A DNA stretch of 64,000 bases from Cytophagaceae bacterium ABcell3 (GTDB taxonomy: Bacteria; Bacteroidota; Bacteroidia; Cytophagales; Cytophagaceae): contig CP133159.1 in the NCBI GenBank assembly GCA_030913385.1, positions 2,316,584 through 2,380,583 of the forward strand, in the 5' to 3' direction. Below, piece after piece: positions 18,700-26,763 of this stretch; positions within the stretch are counted from its first letter, which is position 1, and each line of letters starts with the position of its first letter. A program made the translations under genes and the position numbers. A model generated the notes under the pieces. The model saw only the letters and a list, made by a program, of their open reading frames with translations. It was not told where the DNA came from and made no database searches.

Positions 18700-20763
18700 A
18701 TGAAAAGTATAGTTTTTGCTTTTTGTTTACTTCCTTTTCTGGTTTCGGCGCAGATGCAGCAGGATTATTATAATAATAATGTGTTGGCAGCAGAGGGTAA
18801 TGTGAAAGATGGACTAAAAAATGGTCCTTGGAAATACTTTGACATTCACGGAAACCTTAGCTCAGAAGGAAGCTACCTCAACGATTTGGAAGATGGTGAA
18901 TGGAAGGAGTATTTTGAAAATGGAGATGTGTCGCTACAGGCGGAATATAAAGAAGGTAAAGAACACGGCCATTGGAAGGAGTTCTTTGTAAATGGCCAGA
19001 CACGGGTAGATGGTTATTTTGAGGAAGGAAAAAGAAACGGTGCCTGGAAGGAGTTTTATTCTAATGGGCAAATTGCTATTGATGGGACTTTTGAAAATGA
19101 AGAAAAGGTAGGTAAATGGAAAGAGTACTGGTCCAACGGGCAAGTTAAAATAAACGGACATTTTGAGAACGGAAAGCGTGAAGGGGAGTGGAAAGAATAT
19201 TATGAAAATGGTAACCTATATTTTGAGTCTATATATAAGAATGACCTTCCAAATGCAATGACTAAAAAGTATTTTCCTAATGGGCAATTGCAAAGAGAAG
19301 GTGCTTATATAGAAGGTGTAGAAGATGGTAAATGGATTGAGTATTTTCGCAATGGAAAGGTCTATACCAAAGGGGAATTTAAAGAAGGAGAAGAAGTAGG
19401 GGTTTGGACAGAGTATTATGATAACGGTAACAAAAAAGCTGTTGGAGAATATAAAAGCAATGCCATGCATGGAGAATGGCAGTTTTTTTATGACAATGGC
19501 GAACCAAAAAACAAGGAAGTTTGGGAGAAAGGAAAGCTTTTGAGTGTAACCTCGTACTTAAACTTGAAAGGAATGCCGATCGAAGCCGGTACTTTGGAGG
19601 ATGGAAACGGACTGCGCAAAGTGTATGATAACAGAAGTCGTTTGGTTTCTGAAATTACCTATGCAGACGGTATACCGCATGGTCCGGCCAAGTCTTACTA
19701 CACAACCAACCGAAAGGTTAAGTCTGAGCTTACTTTTAAAGAAGGTAAGGAGCATGGTCTTATGAAAGAGTATCATAGGAACGGGAAACTTGCTGCGGAA
19801 ACTAATTATGTAAACGGTAAAGAACACGGCCCTTATAAAGAATATTATTCTGATGGTAAAATCCAGATAGAAGGCTTTTATAATGAAGGAGAAGAGGACA
19901 GCCTTTGGGTAGAATACCATAAAAATGGGAAAGTATTGAGCGAAGGCTATTACAAGAACGGTTACCCTGATGGCGAATGGACTGAGTATTGGAATAACGA
20001 CTCCATAGCCGCCCATGGTTTTTATAAAGATGGTAAGCAAGAAGGACTTTGGAAAGAATTCTATATTGATGGCATACCGTCCAGCGAGGGTGTTTTTGTT
20101 AAAGGCTTGAAAGAAGGCGAATGGAAGAGCTGGCACGAAAACGGGAAAGTGGCCATGGAAGGTTTTTTTATAGAAGGGCTAGAAGATGGATATTGGAAAA
20201 TTTATCATGAAAATGGCAAGCTCGAATCGGAAGGCAATTTTGCGGCAGGGGAGGAAAATGGTGTATGGAAGGAATACCATGACAATGGTGTGCTAGCAGC
20301 TACAGGAAAATACAATATGGGCAAAGAAGATGGCAAGTGGGTTTACTACTATCCTAATGAAAAGAAAAAGCAGGAAGAAGTGTATGAAAATGGCCGTTTG
20401 ATCAATGTTCTTAATGTTTGGTCGCCAGAAGGTAAAGTGATGTTGAAAGGGAGCTTTCAAGACGGAAATGGCATGTTGAAGAATTATGATGATTATGGAA
20501 ACCTATCTGCTGAAGGCCCTTTTAAAGATGGACTCCCTCATGGAAAATGGAAGTATTACCATGAAAATGGAAAAATTAGTGGAGAGGGGCCTATGGAAGA
20601 GGGGAAAAGAGAAGGATATTGGAAGTTTTACTTTGATACCGGCAAGAAAGAAGCAGAAGGAAACTATGCAGATGATAAAATGACCGGAACTTGGAAAATT
20701 TACTCACAAGGTAAATTAAAAGAAATTAAACAGTTTGACGATGAAGAAGAGTCTGATTTTTAG
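18700..20763 (+). CDS. large MORN-variant (YwqK-like) repeat protein
   Basis: A 687-residue secreted protein (signal peptide 1-17, cleaved near VSAQ). Nearly the whole chain is about 27 copies of a 22-24-residue unit of the form (E)GxWKEYxxNGKxxxEGxFxxGKE(D/H)G, the MORN variant grouped in databases with YwqK antitoxin-like proteins. In most Bacteroidota these are envelope-associated repeats of unknown role, and the antitoxin label should not be taken as function. Two breaks in the pattern (around residues 280-305 and 567-590), each reading about VTSYLNLKG / LNVWSPEGK followed by DGNG, divide it into three blocks, which suggests block duplication. It overlaps the next gene by 23 bp. Confidence 0.88.
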   Translation: MKSIVFAFCLLPFLVSAQMQQDYYNNNVLAAEGNVKDGLKNGPWKYFDIHGNLSSEGSYLNDLEDGEWKEYFENGDVSLQAEYKEGKEHGHWKEFFVNGQTRVDGYFEEGKRNGAWKEFYSNGQIAIDGTFENEEKVGKWKEYWSNGQVKINGHFENGKREGEWKEYYENGNLYFESIYKNDLPNAMTKKYFPNGQLQREGAYIEGVEDGKWIEYFRNGKVYTKGEFKEGEEVGVWTEYYDNGNKKAVGEYKSNAMHGEWQFFYDNGEPKNKEVWEKGKLLSVTSYLNLKGMPIEAGTLEDGNGLRKVYDNRSRLVSEITYADGIPHGPAKSYYTTNRKVKSELTFKEGKEHGLMKEYHRNGKLAAETNYVNGKEHGPYKEYYSDGKIQIEGFYNEGEEDSLWVEYHKNGKVLSEGYYKNGYPDGEWTEYWNNDSIAAHGFYKDGKQEGLWKEFYIDGIPSSEGVFVKGLKEGEWKSWHENGKVAMEGFFIEGLEDGYWKIYHENGKLESEGNFAAGEENGVWKEYHDNGVLAATGKYNMGKEDGKWVYYYPNEKKKQEEVYENGRLINVLNVWSPEGKVMLKGSFQDGNGMLKNYDDYGNLSAEGPFKDGLPHGKWKYYHENGKISGEGPMEEGKREGYWKFYFDTGKKEAEGNYADDKMTGTWKIYSQGKLKEIKQFDDEEESDF

Positions 20764-21361
20764 TGTCTTTATTTTTCTTTGTTTCACAAGCCTGGCGCAG
20801 GAAGTTGTTAAAACCCACTATGACAACGGTACTGTTAAGGAAGAAGGGGTGCTTATAGATGGTGAGAGGGACGGGCTTTGGAAATTTTATTTTCCAGACG
20901 GCTCTTTAAATATGGAAGAAACTTATGATTCGGGTGAACTGCATGGGAAAGTTAAAACCTGGGACATAGATGGGAACCTTGTGTCTGTAGGAATGTGGAA
21001 AAACGGACTGGAAGAAGACTCCTCTTTTATTTATTATCCAAACGGCAATATAAAAAGAGAAGGTGTTTTTGAAAAAGGCTTATATGAGGGTGAGTGGGTT
21101 AACTATTATGAGAATGGAGCCATTAAATCAAAAGGGAATTATGTCTTAGGCAAACCAGATGGACGGTGGTTTTTCTATACAGCCAAAGGAAAACTGTCTT
21201 ACGAGGGACATTACAAAAGAGGGGTAGAGGAAGGACTTTGGAAGGAGTACGATGAGAAAGGACGATTGTATATGGAAGGTGAAATGAAAGAAGGAGAGCG
21301 GGTAGGGGAGTGGAAGGTTTTTAAAGCCAATGGAAAGGTAAAAAGTACGGTGGAGTATTAG
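20741..21361 (+). CDS. MORN-variant repeat protein, 206 aa
   Basis: A second secreted MORN-variant protein with its own signal peptide (MKKSLIFSVFIFLCFTSLAQ) and about eight repeats like those of the preceding gene. The ATG at 20741 lies inside the preceding coding region (23-bp overlap, different frame), so translation is probably coupled. The pair presumably arose by duplication. Function unknown. The Rhs-type gene begins only 15 bp after its stop codon. Confidence 0.87.
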   Translation: MKKSLIFSVFIFLCFTSLAQEVVKTHYDNGTVKEEGVLIDGERDGLWKFYFPDGSLNMEETYDSGELHGKVKTWDIDGNLVSVGMWKNGLEEDSSFIYYPNGNIKREGVFEKGLYEGEWVNYYENGAIKSKGNYVLGKPDGRWFFYTAKGKLSYEGHYKRGVEEGLWKEYDEKGRLYMEGEMKEGERVGEWKVFKANGKVKSTVEY

Positions 21362-21376
21362 TAGATCGTAGTTGTG

Positions 21377-22375
21377 ATGGCGGGGTGTTATAGGTATGGG
21401 TATAACGGTAAGGAGCTAGACACTGAAGGAATGGGCGGCGGCGGAGCTACTTATGACTACGGGTTTAGGATATATAACCCACAGATAGGTAAGTTTTTGA
21501 GTGTGGATCCTTTAATGGCCTATTTCCCAATGTTAACACCTTATCAATATGCCTCTAATACACCTATTAAATCAATTGATTTAGATGGACTGGAATCTTT
21601 AGACTACAGAGAGGGCGATGAATTTGTGTGGAGAAGCGCTGGCATAGGAAAAGTTCAATTAATTACTCCTGATACTTATGGTCTTGAAAAGAATACTCCT
21701 GAGTGGAAACAATATGTAGCCGCATTTTATCAGTTTCATCTCCATAATGCTTCTGCAGGAGAAACTCTTGATCTTTTATCTGAAAAATATGGGGTATCTA
21801 AAAATCAAATTAAACAATTTAATCCTGGTATTGATAATAATTTAGCTAATGGACAGTGTATTGTGATTCCTCCAACACCAGAGGATATAGAAACTTTACT
21901 TAATGATAAAGACGTGACAAATTATTATACCAATCTTCATCGGATGAAGTTCATAAAAGCTAATATGTCACACGTCCTTGAAAAAATGATTGCTAACAAT
22001 TCTGCTTTATTGCAAATTGAAGAAAGGAAGAGATATATAATACAAGCAGCTTCTGCAGATGTTGGATTATCCCTGACTCCTGGGATTGGGCAGGTGAAAT
22101 CTATAATTGAAATTTACATTGGAAAAAATGTCACATACTATGTTGCATTCGAAGTATTAAAAGGTGAAAAGGTAGACGAGTTTAGTAATTTGGATTACTT
22201 TCAAAATACTTTAGATGTATTGCTGCCTGGTGTTAAGGCTTTAAGTACAGCAGGAAAATTAATTAAACTGGAAAACTCTACAATTCAATTAATTGAGGTG
22301 TCAGGAAACGTGAACTCTGTCATTAATGTAAGTAGGGGAGCAAATAGTACTATAGAAGAGAAAAAAAGTAAATAA
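21377..22375 (+). CDS. short Rhs-tip protein with LysM and pre-toxin-like C-terminus
   Basis: A 332-residue protein. Residues 5-70 are the end of an Rhs-associated core domain (YRYGYNGKELD, YDYGFRIYNPQIGKFLSVDPL, YQYASNTPIKSIDLDG) without the thousands of preceding YD-repeat residues found in full Rhs toxins. A LysM domain follows (about 123-167; AGETLDLLSEKYGVSKNQIKQFNPGI and QCIVIP), then a C-terminal region containing LTPGIGQVKSIIEIYIG and LLPGVKALSTAGKLIKLEN that resembles pre-toxin modules of polymorphic toxins. Only about 35 residues follow that module, with no nuclease or other catalytic motif I recognise. No signal peptide. It could be an orphan Rhs tip for recombination, or a truncated toxin. 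Confidence 0.75.
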   Translation: MAGCYRYGYNGKELDTEGMGGGGATYDYGFRIYNPQIGKFLSVDPLMAYFPMLTPYQYASNTPIKSIDLDGLESLDYREGDEFVWRSAGIGKVQLITPDTYGLEKNTPEWKQYVAAFYQFHLHNASAGETLDLLSEKYGVSKNQIKQFNPGIDNNLANGQCIVIPPTPEDIETLLNDKDVTNYYTNLHRMKFIKANMSHVLEKMIANNSALLQIEERKRYIIQAASADVGLSLTPGIGQVKSIIEIYIGKNVTYYVAFEVLKGEKVDEFSNLDYFQNTLDVLLPGVKALSTAGKLIKLENSTIQLIEVSGNVNSVINVSRGANSTIEEKKSK

Positions 22376-22377
22376 AA

Positions 22378-22869
22378 ATGGAATTAAAGGTAATTGAGGT
22401 TAAACGCACTTTAGGTTTTATTATTTTTGGGTATTTTAAAAAAATATATCTAATTTCTTTTTTTATCATTTCTGGTATTTTGTTTTTTTTTGATCATTTA
22501 GATGGGGCAATTTATTTTAAAATAAACCTTTCTATTATCTTGGTTTTGCTAGTCTTAGTTTTTGTTATTAAAGAGTATAAAGAAGTAGGGAAACTTACTT
22601 TTGATGAAAAGTTTGTATATTTGGATCATTTAAATACCAAATTAAGTTTCAAGGATTTATCAAGTTTTAATTTTTTTATTGAAGGGTATAGAGGTCAAAT
22701 GAAAATTGTCGGAACTCGAATTTTTATCAGTAATGGAGCTAATAATTATATTCGGTTCGAGTTAAGAAACTCTCAAAAGCTAAAATTTTATTTCTTATTA
22801 GAAAGTAAGGATGATTTTAATAAGTGTCAAATTGAAAAATTAAAACTTATCAGAAAAATTAATAGCTGA
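22378..22869 (+). CDS. small two-TM membrane protein next to Rhs tip (candidate immunity or accessory)
   Basis: A 163-residue protein with two membrane helices (about 15-37 and 47-65) and a cytoplasmic beta-rich C-terminal domain of about 90 residues resembling PH-like membrane proteins. It starts 2 bp after the Rhs-tip stop codon, so the two are cotranscribed. Position and membrane topology fit an immunity protein, but the family is not one I recognise. Both genes are more AT-rich than their neighbours, consistent with transfer. Confidence 0.7.
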   Translation: MELKVIEVKRTLGFIIFGYFKKIYLISFFIISGILFFFDHLDGAIYFKINLSIILVLLVLVFVIKEYKEVGKLTFDEKFVYLDHLNTKLSFKDLSSFNFFIEGYRGQMKIVGTRIFISNGANNYIRFELRNSQKLKFYFLLESKDDFNKCQIEKLKLIRKINS

Positions 22870-22892
22870 TTCAAGGGTTAGTAATTCCCTCT

Positions 22893-22924
22893 GGTCTAAG
22901 ATTAGCGAAAGCGTATCTTAGACC
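22893..22924. repeat. perfect 10-bp-stem hairpin
   Basis: GGTCTAAGAT (22893-22902) pairs with ATCTTAGACC (22915-22924). It is followed by a second short stem, GCAAG/CTTGC, ending near 22952. Probably a dispersed intergenic repeat; it lies between the small membrane gene and its terminator. Confidence 0.55.
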
Positions 22925-22978
22925 TAAAACATTGCAAGTTTGCATCTTGCGTAACGGGAGTTGAGAAAAAAGAAAATG

Positions 22979-23018
22979 AAAACCGGGAGGTCTTTTTGAG
23001 AGGCTTTTCGGTTTTTTT
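22979..23018 (+). terminator. terminator after the Rhs-tip operon
   Basis: AAAACCG (22979-22985) pairs with CGGTTTT (23009-23015), with an imperfect inner stem, followed by a run of seven T. Confidence 0.6.
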
Positions 23019-23019
23019 G

Positions 23020-23060
23020 TCTGAATCAGAATTTTCAGGATTAGAGAATTAACAGGATTT
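23020..23060. repeat. dispersed repeat copy (TCTGAATCAGAATTTTCAGG type)
   Basis: The inverse complement of this segment matches the ATTCTCTAATCCTG ... ATTCTGATTCAGA segments in the 31.8-32.4 kb repeats, so it is a repeat shared between two parts of the window. Confidence 0.6.
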
Positions 23061-23270
23061 TTAGGCAGAACAAGCACTTTCGGTTTTAAAGTCCCTGATA
23101 TAAGCACTGATCACTTTCATCAGGGTGACTTTATCATCTTCTGGCATAGTGTCCACCTCTTTAAACTGTCTGAGCAAGGCTGTGTCCTTTATGGTCATAG
23201 CGTCTGCTAACCGATGAAAACTCCAGTACCTGGCGCTGTCCCTTGCTGTGGATAATTTAAGTGGTGAGGC
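23061..23270 (-). pseudogene. C-terminal remnant of an XRE-family regulator
   Basis: An open frame of 69 codons on the minus strand ends at a TAA at 23061-23063. Its last 45 residues (TALLRQFKEVDTMPEDDKVT, LMKVISAYIRDF and nearby) match the conserved C-terminus of Bacteroidota helix-turn-helix XRE regulators as I know them. The DNA-binding N-terminus is absent: an in-frame stop lies just upstream at about 23271 and the regulator's HTH is not found in another frame nearby. Either a decayed fragment or the residue of a deletion. Confidence 0.6.
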
Positions 23271-23324
23271 TTAAATAGATAGGTTAAACCACCTTTATGC
23301 GCACATAAAAAGGTTTGCTAAAAA

Positions 23325-23362
23325 AAAGAACCTCTCAGGCTGTTTAACCTTAGAGGTTCTTT
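23325..23362 (-). terminator. terminator for 23376-23987
   Basis: On the minus strand AAAGAACCTCT pairs with AGAGGTTCTTT around a 16-nt loop and is followed by a run of T. It lies 14 bp beyond the stop codon of the minus-strand gene. Confidence 0.8.
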
Positions 23363-23375
23363 ACGTATCAGGTAC

Positions 23376-23987
23376 TTACTTTAAGCTTTTCTTTGCTAGA
23401 AATTTTCCAAGAGATTTACCTGCTTTGGCGTAAGATTCCTGGACTCTAACGCCGCTATCAAAATCAAAACCTGCCGCATCCCTTCCTGGAGATTTCTTGA
23501 TTGTAATGGTGAGGACAGGTTCTGTAGTGCCTGTTTTTACAAAAATCGCCTCCATGTTAGTATGTGCTGGTACACGAGAAACACCTACATTCCATCCTAA
23601 TTCGGTATGTGTAGTTTTTAAAATCATTGTATATTCAGCGTCCTCGAAGTTTCCAACAACTACATTCTGCTTTCGTAAAGATTTGTTTATAAGTGTTTCA
23701 AATTTAGGTTGATATCTGTTTTCTCGATCTGCAACCCAGTTTTCTTTCCACTTATCGCCTTTGCCCGGTTCCTTTTTATTGTACTTTTCGACCTTTTCGC
23801 TAACATAGTCTTCCTCTTTGTCAAATTTGCCCACACTCATTGAGCTGTAGTCGTAAACGATGTTTAGTTTTGAAATGCCTTTTATTGATTTAAGGTCTCC
23901 AGATGTGTGTTTGATTTTTTGTGCAAACCCCATAGTCCCCTGGAGCAACAAGATTGTTAAAATAAAGAGTAAAGATTTTTTTTTCAT
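23376..23987 (-). CDS. secreted hypothetical protein, 203 aa
   Basis: A clear signal peptide (MKKKSLLFILTILLLQGTMGFAQ region), then a soluble mixed alpha/beta domain with many Lys, Tyr and Asp residues. The run YTMILKTTHTELGWN followed by TITIKKSPGRDAAGF suggests a lipocalin-like or SPOR-unrelated beta-rich periplasmic protein, but I do not recognise the family. Monocistronic, with its own terminator. Confidence 0.78.
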   Translation of the reverse strand: MKKKSLLFILTILLLQGTMGFAQKIKHTSGDLKSIKGISKLNIVYDYSSMSVGKFDKEEDYVSEKVEKYNKKEPGKGDKWKENWVADRENRYQPKFETLINKSLRKQNVVVGNFEDAEYTMILKTTHTELGWNVGVSRVPAHTNMEAIFVKTGTTEPVLTITIKKSPGRDAAGFDFDSGVRVQESYAKAGKSLGKFLAKKSLK

Positions 23988-24383
23988 GACTTTGTGCTTT
24001 GTAATGTTTTCGGTTATTTGTTTTTAAATAGGTATAAAGTACGGGGTTATAGTGGATAGGGTTAGGTATTTATGTTTTTTTTGAATAATAAAGTTGTTTT
24101 TTTGATGATAAGGAATCTCCCTCTGGTGGAAAGCTTTAGCCATGGTACAGCTTGTAGGAGGGGAGGCCTTATAGATTTACATATTCAATAAAAATGTCAG
24201 AATCTTTTGTGGCGGATAAATCTGGATGTTTTATTTAAACCCATAGTGGCTTTGCTATCTTACCGGGGACTTTTGAAAAAGCGGGATGCTACCTGAAATA
24301 ATAAGTCCTGAGCTGGGGTGCTACGGCTAGTAGGGGGATGGCAGTAATATTGTAAATTTAACCTTAACTATCAGGGGGAACTA
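23988..24383. other. intergenic region, 396 bp
   Basis: Holds the first copy of a dispersed repeat (24128-24220, listed separately). No ORF, tRNA or clear promoter box was recognised in the rest. Confidence 0.6.
24128..24220. repeat. dispersed repeat, copy 1 (GGAAAGCTTTAGCCA ... TTTTGTGGCGGA)
   Basis: Shares GGAAAGCTTTAGCCA, AAAATGTCAGAA and TTTTGTGGCGGA in the same order with 29054-29137. Intergenic in both places, no coding capacity. Confidence 0.65.
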
Positions 24384-24659
24384 ATGATTAACTTAACTCA
24401 AATTATACTGTTATTTTGTGTTGTAGGATTTTTGGTGTTTAATATTTATGGACAAGTGCTTTACTATAAAATTGTTAAAGGTATTAGGGAAACAGGGGCA
24501 TCAAATAAGTATGACGAAAAAACCGTAAAGGCTCTTCATTATGAAACAAATGATTATGAGTTGAAGAGAAGTATAGCAAGGTATTTTTTTGTAAAAAAAA
24601 TGTTTAGGGCTTTATTATTACTGGCGTTTTTCTCCATAATAATTAACTGGTTTTTATAA
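24384..24659 (+). CDS. small two-TM membrane protein, 91 aa
   Basis: Two hydrophobic helices (about 3-25 and 70-90) flank a charged soluble stretch containing a predicted helix. The ATG follows an AGGGGGAACT stretch resembling a ribosome-binding site. I do not recognise a family. It is 61 bp upstream of the OmpA-type gene on the same strand, so it may share its transcript. Confidence 0.65.
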   Translation: MINLTQIILLFCVVGFLVFNIYGQVLYYKIVKGIRETGASNKYDEKTVKALHYETNDYELKRSIARYFFVKKMFRALLLLAFFSIIINWFL

Positions 24660-24720
24660 GGTTTATCTTTAATGCATCTGCTTAGCTTTACCTTGTTTTT
24701 TAAAAAATAACAATCTTTGT

Positions 24721-25194
24721 ATGAAATACCACTATTCATTTTTTCTGTTTTTTCTGGTAGTTGCATCAGGCCTTAAAGCTCAAAGTTTTTCTTTAGAGGA
24801 TTCTGTTTTTCAAAACGGTCAGACTCATATAGTTCGTAACTTATACTTTGATTATGATAAATGCAATATACGGAATGACGCTAGCATCATTCTAGATAGT
24901 TTGGCTGAATTCCTAAAGAAAAACCAAAATGTGAAGATGGAAATTGGGGTACATACTGACACACGGGGTTCTGAAATGTATTCTAGACGTTTGAGCCAAA
25001 AACGTGCTGAGTCGATAGTTAATTACCTTGTTGAACGAGGGATAAACAAGCAACGGTTAACGCCCAAAGGTTATGAAGGGTCTAATCCTTTGATCCCGGA
25101 TGTGGAAATAAAAAAAATGGCTTTAGAAGAACAAGAAAAAGCTCATTTTGTCAATAGAAGAGTCGAATGTAAAATTATTGATACTAATTTTTAG
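24721..25194 (+). CDS. OmpA-family peptidoglycan-binding protein
   Basis: A signal peptide (1-20, VASGLKAQ) is followed by a single OmpA-C domain (about 35-157) beginning with RNLYFDYDKCNI and containing HTDTRG, LSQKRAESIVNYL and NRRVECKI. Residues used for diaminopimelate binding (the Asp of HTD and the Arg of NRR) are present. With no barrel or lipobox it is probably periplasmic, tethering the peptidoglycan to an unknown partner. A stretch AATCTTTG two bases before the ATG resembles the -7 consensus, but it is not exact. Confidence 0.88.
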   Translation: MKYHYSFFLFFLVVASGLKAQSFSLEDSVFQNGQTHIVRNLYFDYDKCNIRNDASIILDSLAEFLKKNQNVKMEIGVHTDTRGSEMYSRRLSQKRAESIVNYLVERGINKQRLTPKGYEGSNPLIPDVEIKKMALEEQEKAHFVNRRVECKIIDTNF

Positions 25195-25500
25195 TGAAAA
25201 AAATGTAAGTAGTAAGGGAATTGCCCTACCTATAATTTTTTTGAAATTAAACCGATATGCTAGGACTAGGTACAGGGCTGACGCATTTAGACTTTAGGGT
25301 GTAAGGAACTGCCTTACAGGGCGTTCCGTAAGTCTCATAACCTTTATTGGGTTTATTTAATTTATGGGTGCCTTACGGGGCACTGACGATACAAATATAA
25401 TAATTTTTTAATTGATAATCAGTGTTTTATTATTTTTGGCTTGACTTTTTTCTATATAGAGAACTCCATTAAAAAATTCAGTTTCCGATTCATTTGTTCG

Positions 25501-25508
25501 TATCTTTG
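25501..25508 (+). promoter_or_regulatory. Bacteroidota -7 box of the ISAs1 transposase
   Basis: TATCTTTG matches the TAnnTTTG consensus and lies 5 bp before the GTG start, so the transcript would begin at or next to the start codon (leaderless). No convincing -33 TTG element was found. Confidence 0.4.
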
Positions 25509-25513
25509 GCACT

Positions 25514-26587
25514 GTGTCAGAACCAAGAAGAACCATCAAAGGCAATTTCAAATATCCGCTGCAGGAGATCCTGTTTCTGTGCGTAAGTGCCGTTGTCAGC
25601 AATGCGGGGGACTGGCATGAGATTGTTACATTCGGCAAAGAAAAAATTGAATGGCTACGTAAATTTTTCCCTTACCGTAACGGTGTCCCTTCGCACGATA
25701 CCCTGGAAAGGGTATTTGCAAAGATAGTACCGGATGAGTTTGGCGAGTGTTTTGTAGAGTGGGCATCAACCATGTTCAGGCCAGTCGAAAACGAGACAAT
25801 CAATATTGACGGGAAGCGAATCCGTGGATCGTATGACAGCAGAAAGGGCGCCAATGCATTGCACATGGTATCGGCTTATGCCACCGCTAACCATCTTACC
25901 CTCGGTCAATTGGCCGTGCCAGACAAAAGCAACGAGATCACAGCCATCCCCAAGCTTCTGGATATGATAACTGTTGAAAACACAACAGTGACAATAGATG
26001 CCATGGGCTGCCAAAAAGATATTACGGAAAAAATAATCCGGAAAAACGGTGACTATGTAATTGCTGTAAAGAACAACCAGAAAGAGCTATTCCAGCAAAT
26101 AGATAGGGTATTTGAAAAACAGGGGGTTGCAGATGTGCACAAACAGATAGACACGGGACATGGCAGGTTGGAGAGCCGCACCTGCAAACTGATAAATGAC
26201 CTGAGGTTCATAGATGCAGCACATCAATGGTGCGGCATAAAGTCAGTGGCAAGGTTAGAGTCAGAGCGCTATAACAAGCTTACAGGAAAGCAGGAGCAAC
26301 AGGTGAGGTATTATATAAGCAGCCATGACAAGACCGCTGAATGGCTTAACGGTACAATACGCAACCACTGGGCAATTGAAAACAAGCTGCACTGGAGCCT
26401 GGATGTGGTTTTTGGGGAAGATAGTTCCAGAAGAAGAAAGGGGTATACAGCACAAAACTTCCACATCTTGAATAAAGTGTCCCTGATCTTGCTACAAAAA
26501 CATAAATCTAAGGAAACAAAGCCAAAAAAAAGGTATAAAGCAATATTCAACGATGCTTTTAGGGAAGAAATTTTAGATGTTTTCTAA
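25514..26587 (+). CDS. ISAs1-family transposase
   Basis: A 357-residue DDE transposase of the H-repeat/YhhI type: an N-terminal associated domain (EPRRTIKGNFKYPLQEILFL), then the catalytic domain with NIDGKRIRGSYD, VTIDAMGCQKDI, YVIAVKNNQKEL and the C-terminal NHWAIENKLHWSLDVVFGED. The only available start is GTG at 25514. Upstream, the frame stays open to 25460 and reads SFVRIFGTV, which fits the expected family N-terminus, but it contains no start codon, so up to about ten conserved residues may be lost or the mRNA may be leaderless. The stop lies within the right inverted repeat. Confidence 0.92.
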   Translation: MSEPRRTIKGNFKYPLQEILFLCVSAVVSNAGDWHEIVTFGKEKIEWLRKFFPYRNGVPSHDTLERVFAKIVPDEFGECFVEWASTMFRPVENETINIDGKRIRGSYDSRKGANALHMVSAYATANHLTLGQLAVPDKSNEITAIPKLLDMITVENTTVTIDAMGCQKDITEKIIRKNGDYVIAVKNNQKELFQQIDRVFEKQGVADVHKQIDTGHGRLESRTCKLINDLRFIDAAHQWCGIKSVARLESERYNKLTGKQEQQVRYYISSHDKTAEWLNGTIRNHWAIENKLHWSLDVVFGEDSSRRRKGYTAQNFHILNKVSLILLQKHKSKETKPKKRYKAIFNDAFREEILDVF

Positions 26588-26763
26588 ATGCGTTAGCCCT
26601 GGGACTAGGTGGACTGGTAGGGGGATTTGCACGGTTATATGCAGGCATTATTTTTCTTCTGTTAATTTTATAGCTAGGGTCTGCTTAGAAATAAAAAATA
26701 GCGGCATTAAGAGGATTTTAGAACTATTTTTATGAATTTGAGGGAGTCCAAGTGCAAAGAAAT

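Larger units (their letters stand above)
25273..26601 (+). mobile_element. ISAs1-family insertion sequence
   Basis: A 1329-bp element. The left end CAGGGCTGACGCATTTA (25273-25289) and the inverse complement of the right end CAGGGCTAACGCATTTA (26585-26601) differ at one of 17 positions. A 9-bp direct repeat GGACTAGGT flanks it (25263-25271 and 26602-26610), with one extra A at 25272 between left repeat and element end; read as a 10-bp duplication this is one mismatch. Duplications of 8-10 bp are usual for this family. The element carries a single transposase gene. Confidence 0.9.

Noticed and set aside
18700-21361. MORN-variant genes taken as YwqK antitoxins of a toxin-antitoxin system
   Set aside because: The label comes from repeat similarity only; both proteins are secreted, and no toxin gene pairs with them in the usual way.
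22871-23107. 78-codon minus-strand ORF after the small membrane protein
   Set aside because: It runs across hairpins and a terminator; the real coding remnant in this area is in another frame (23061-23270).
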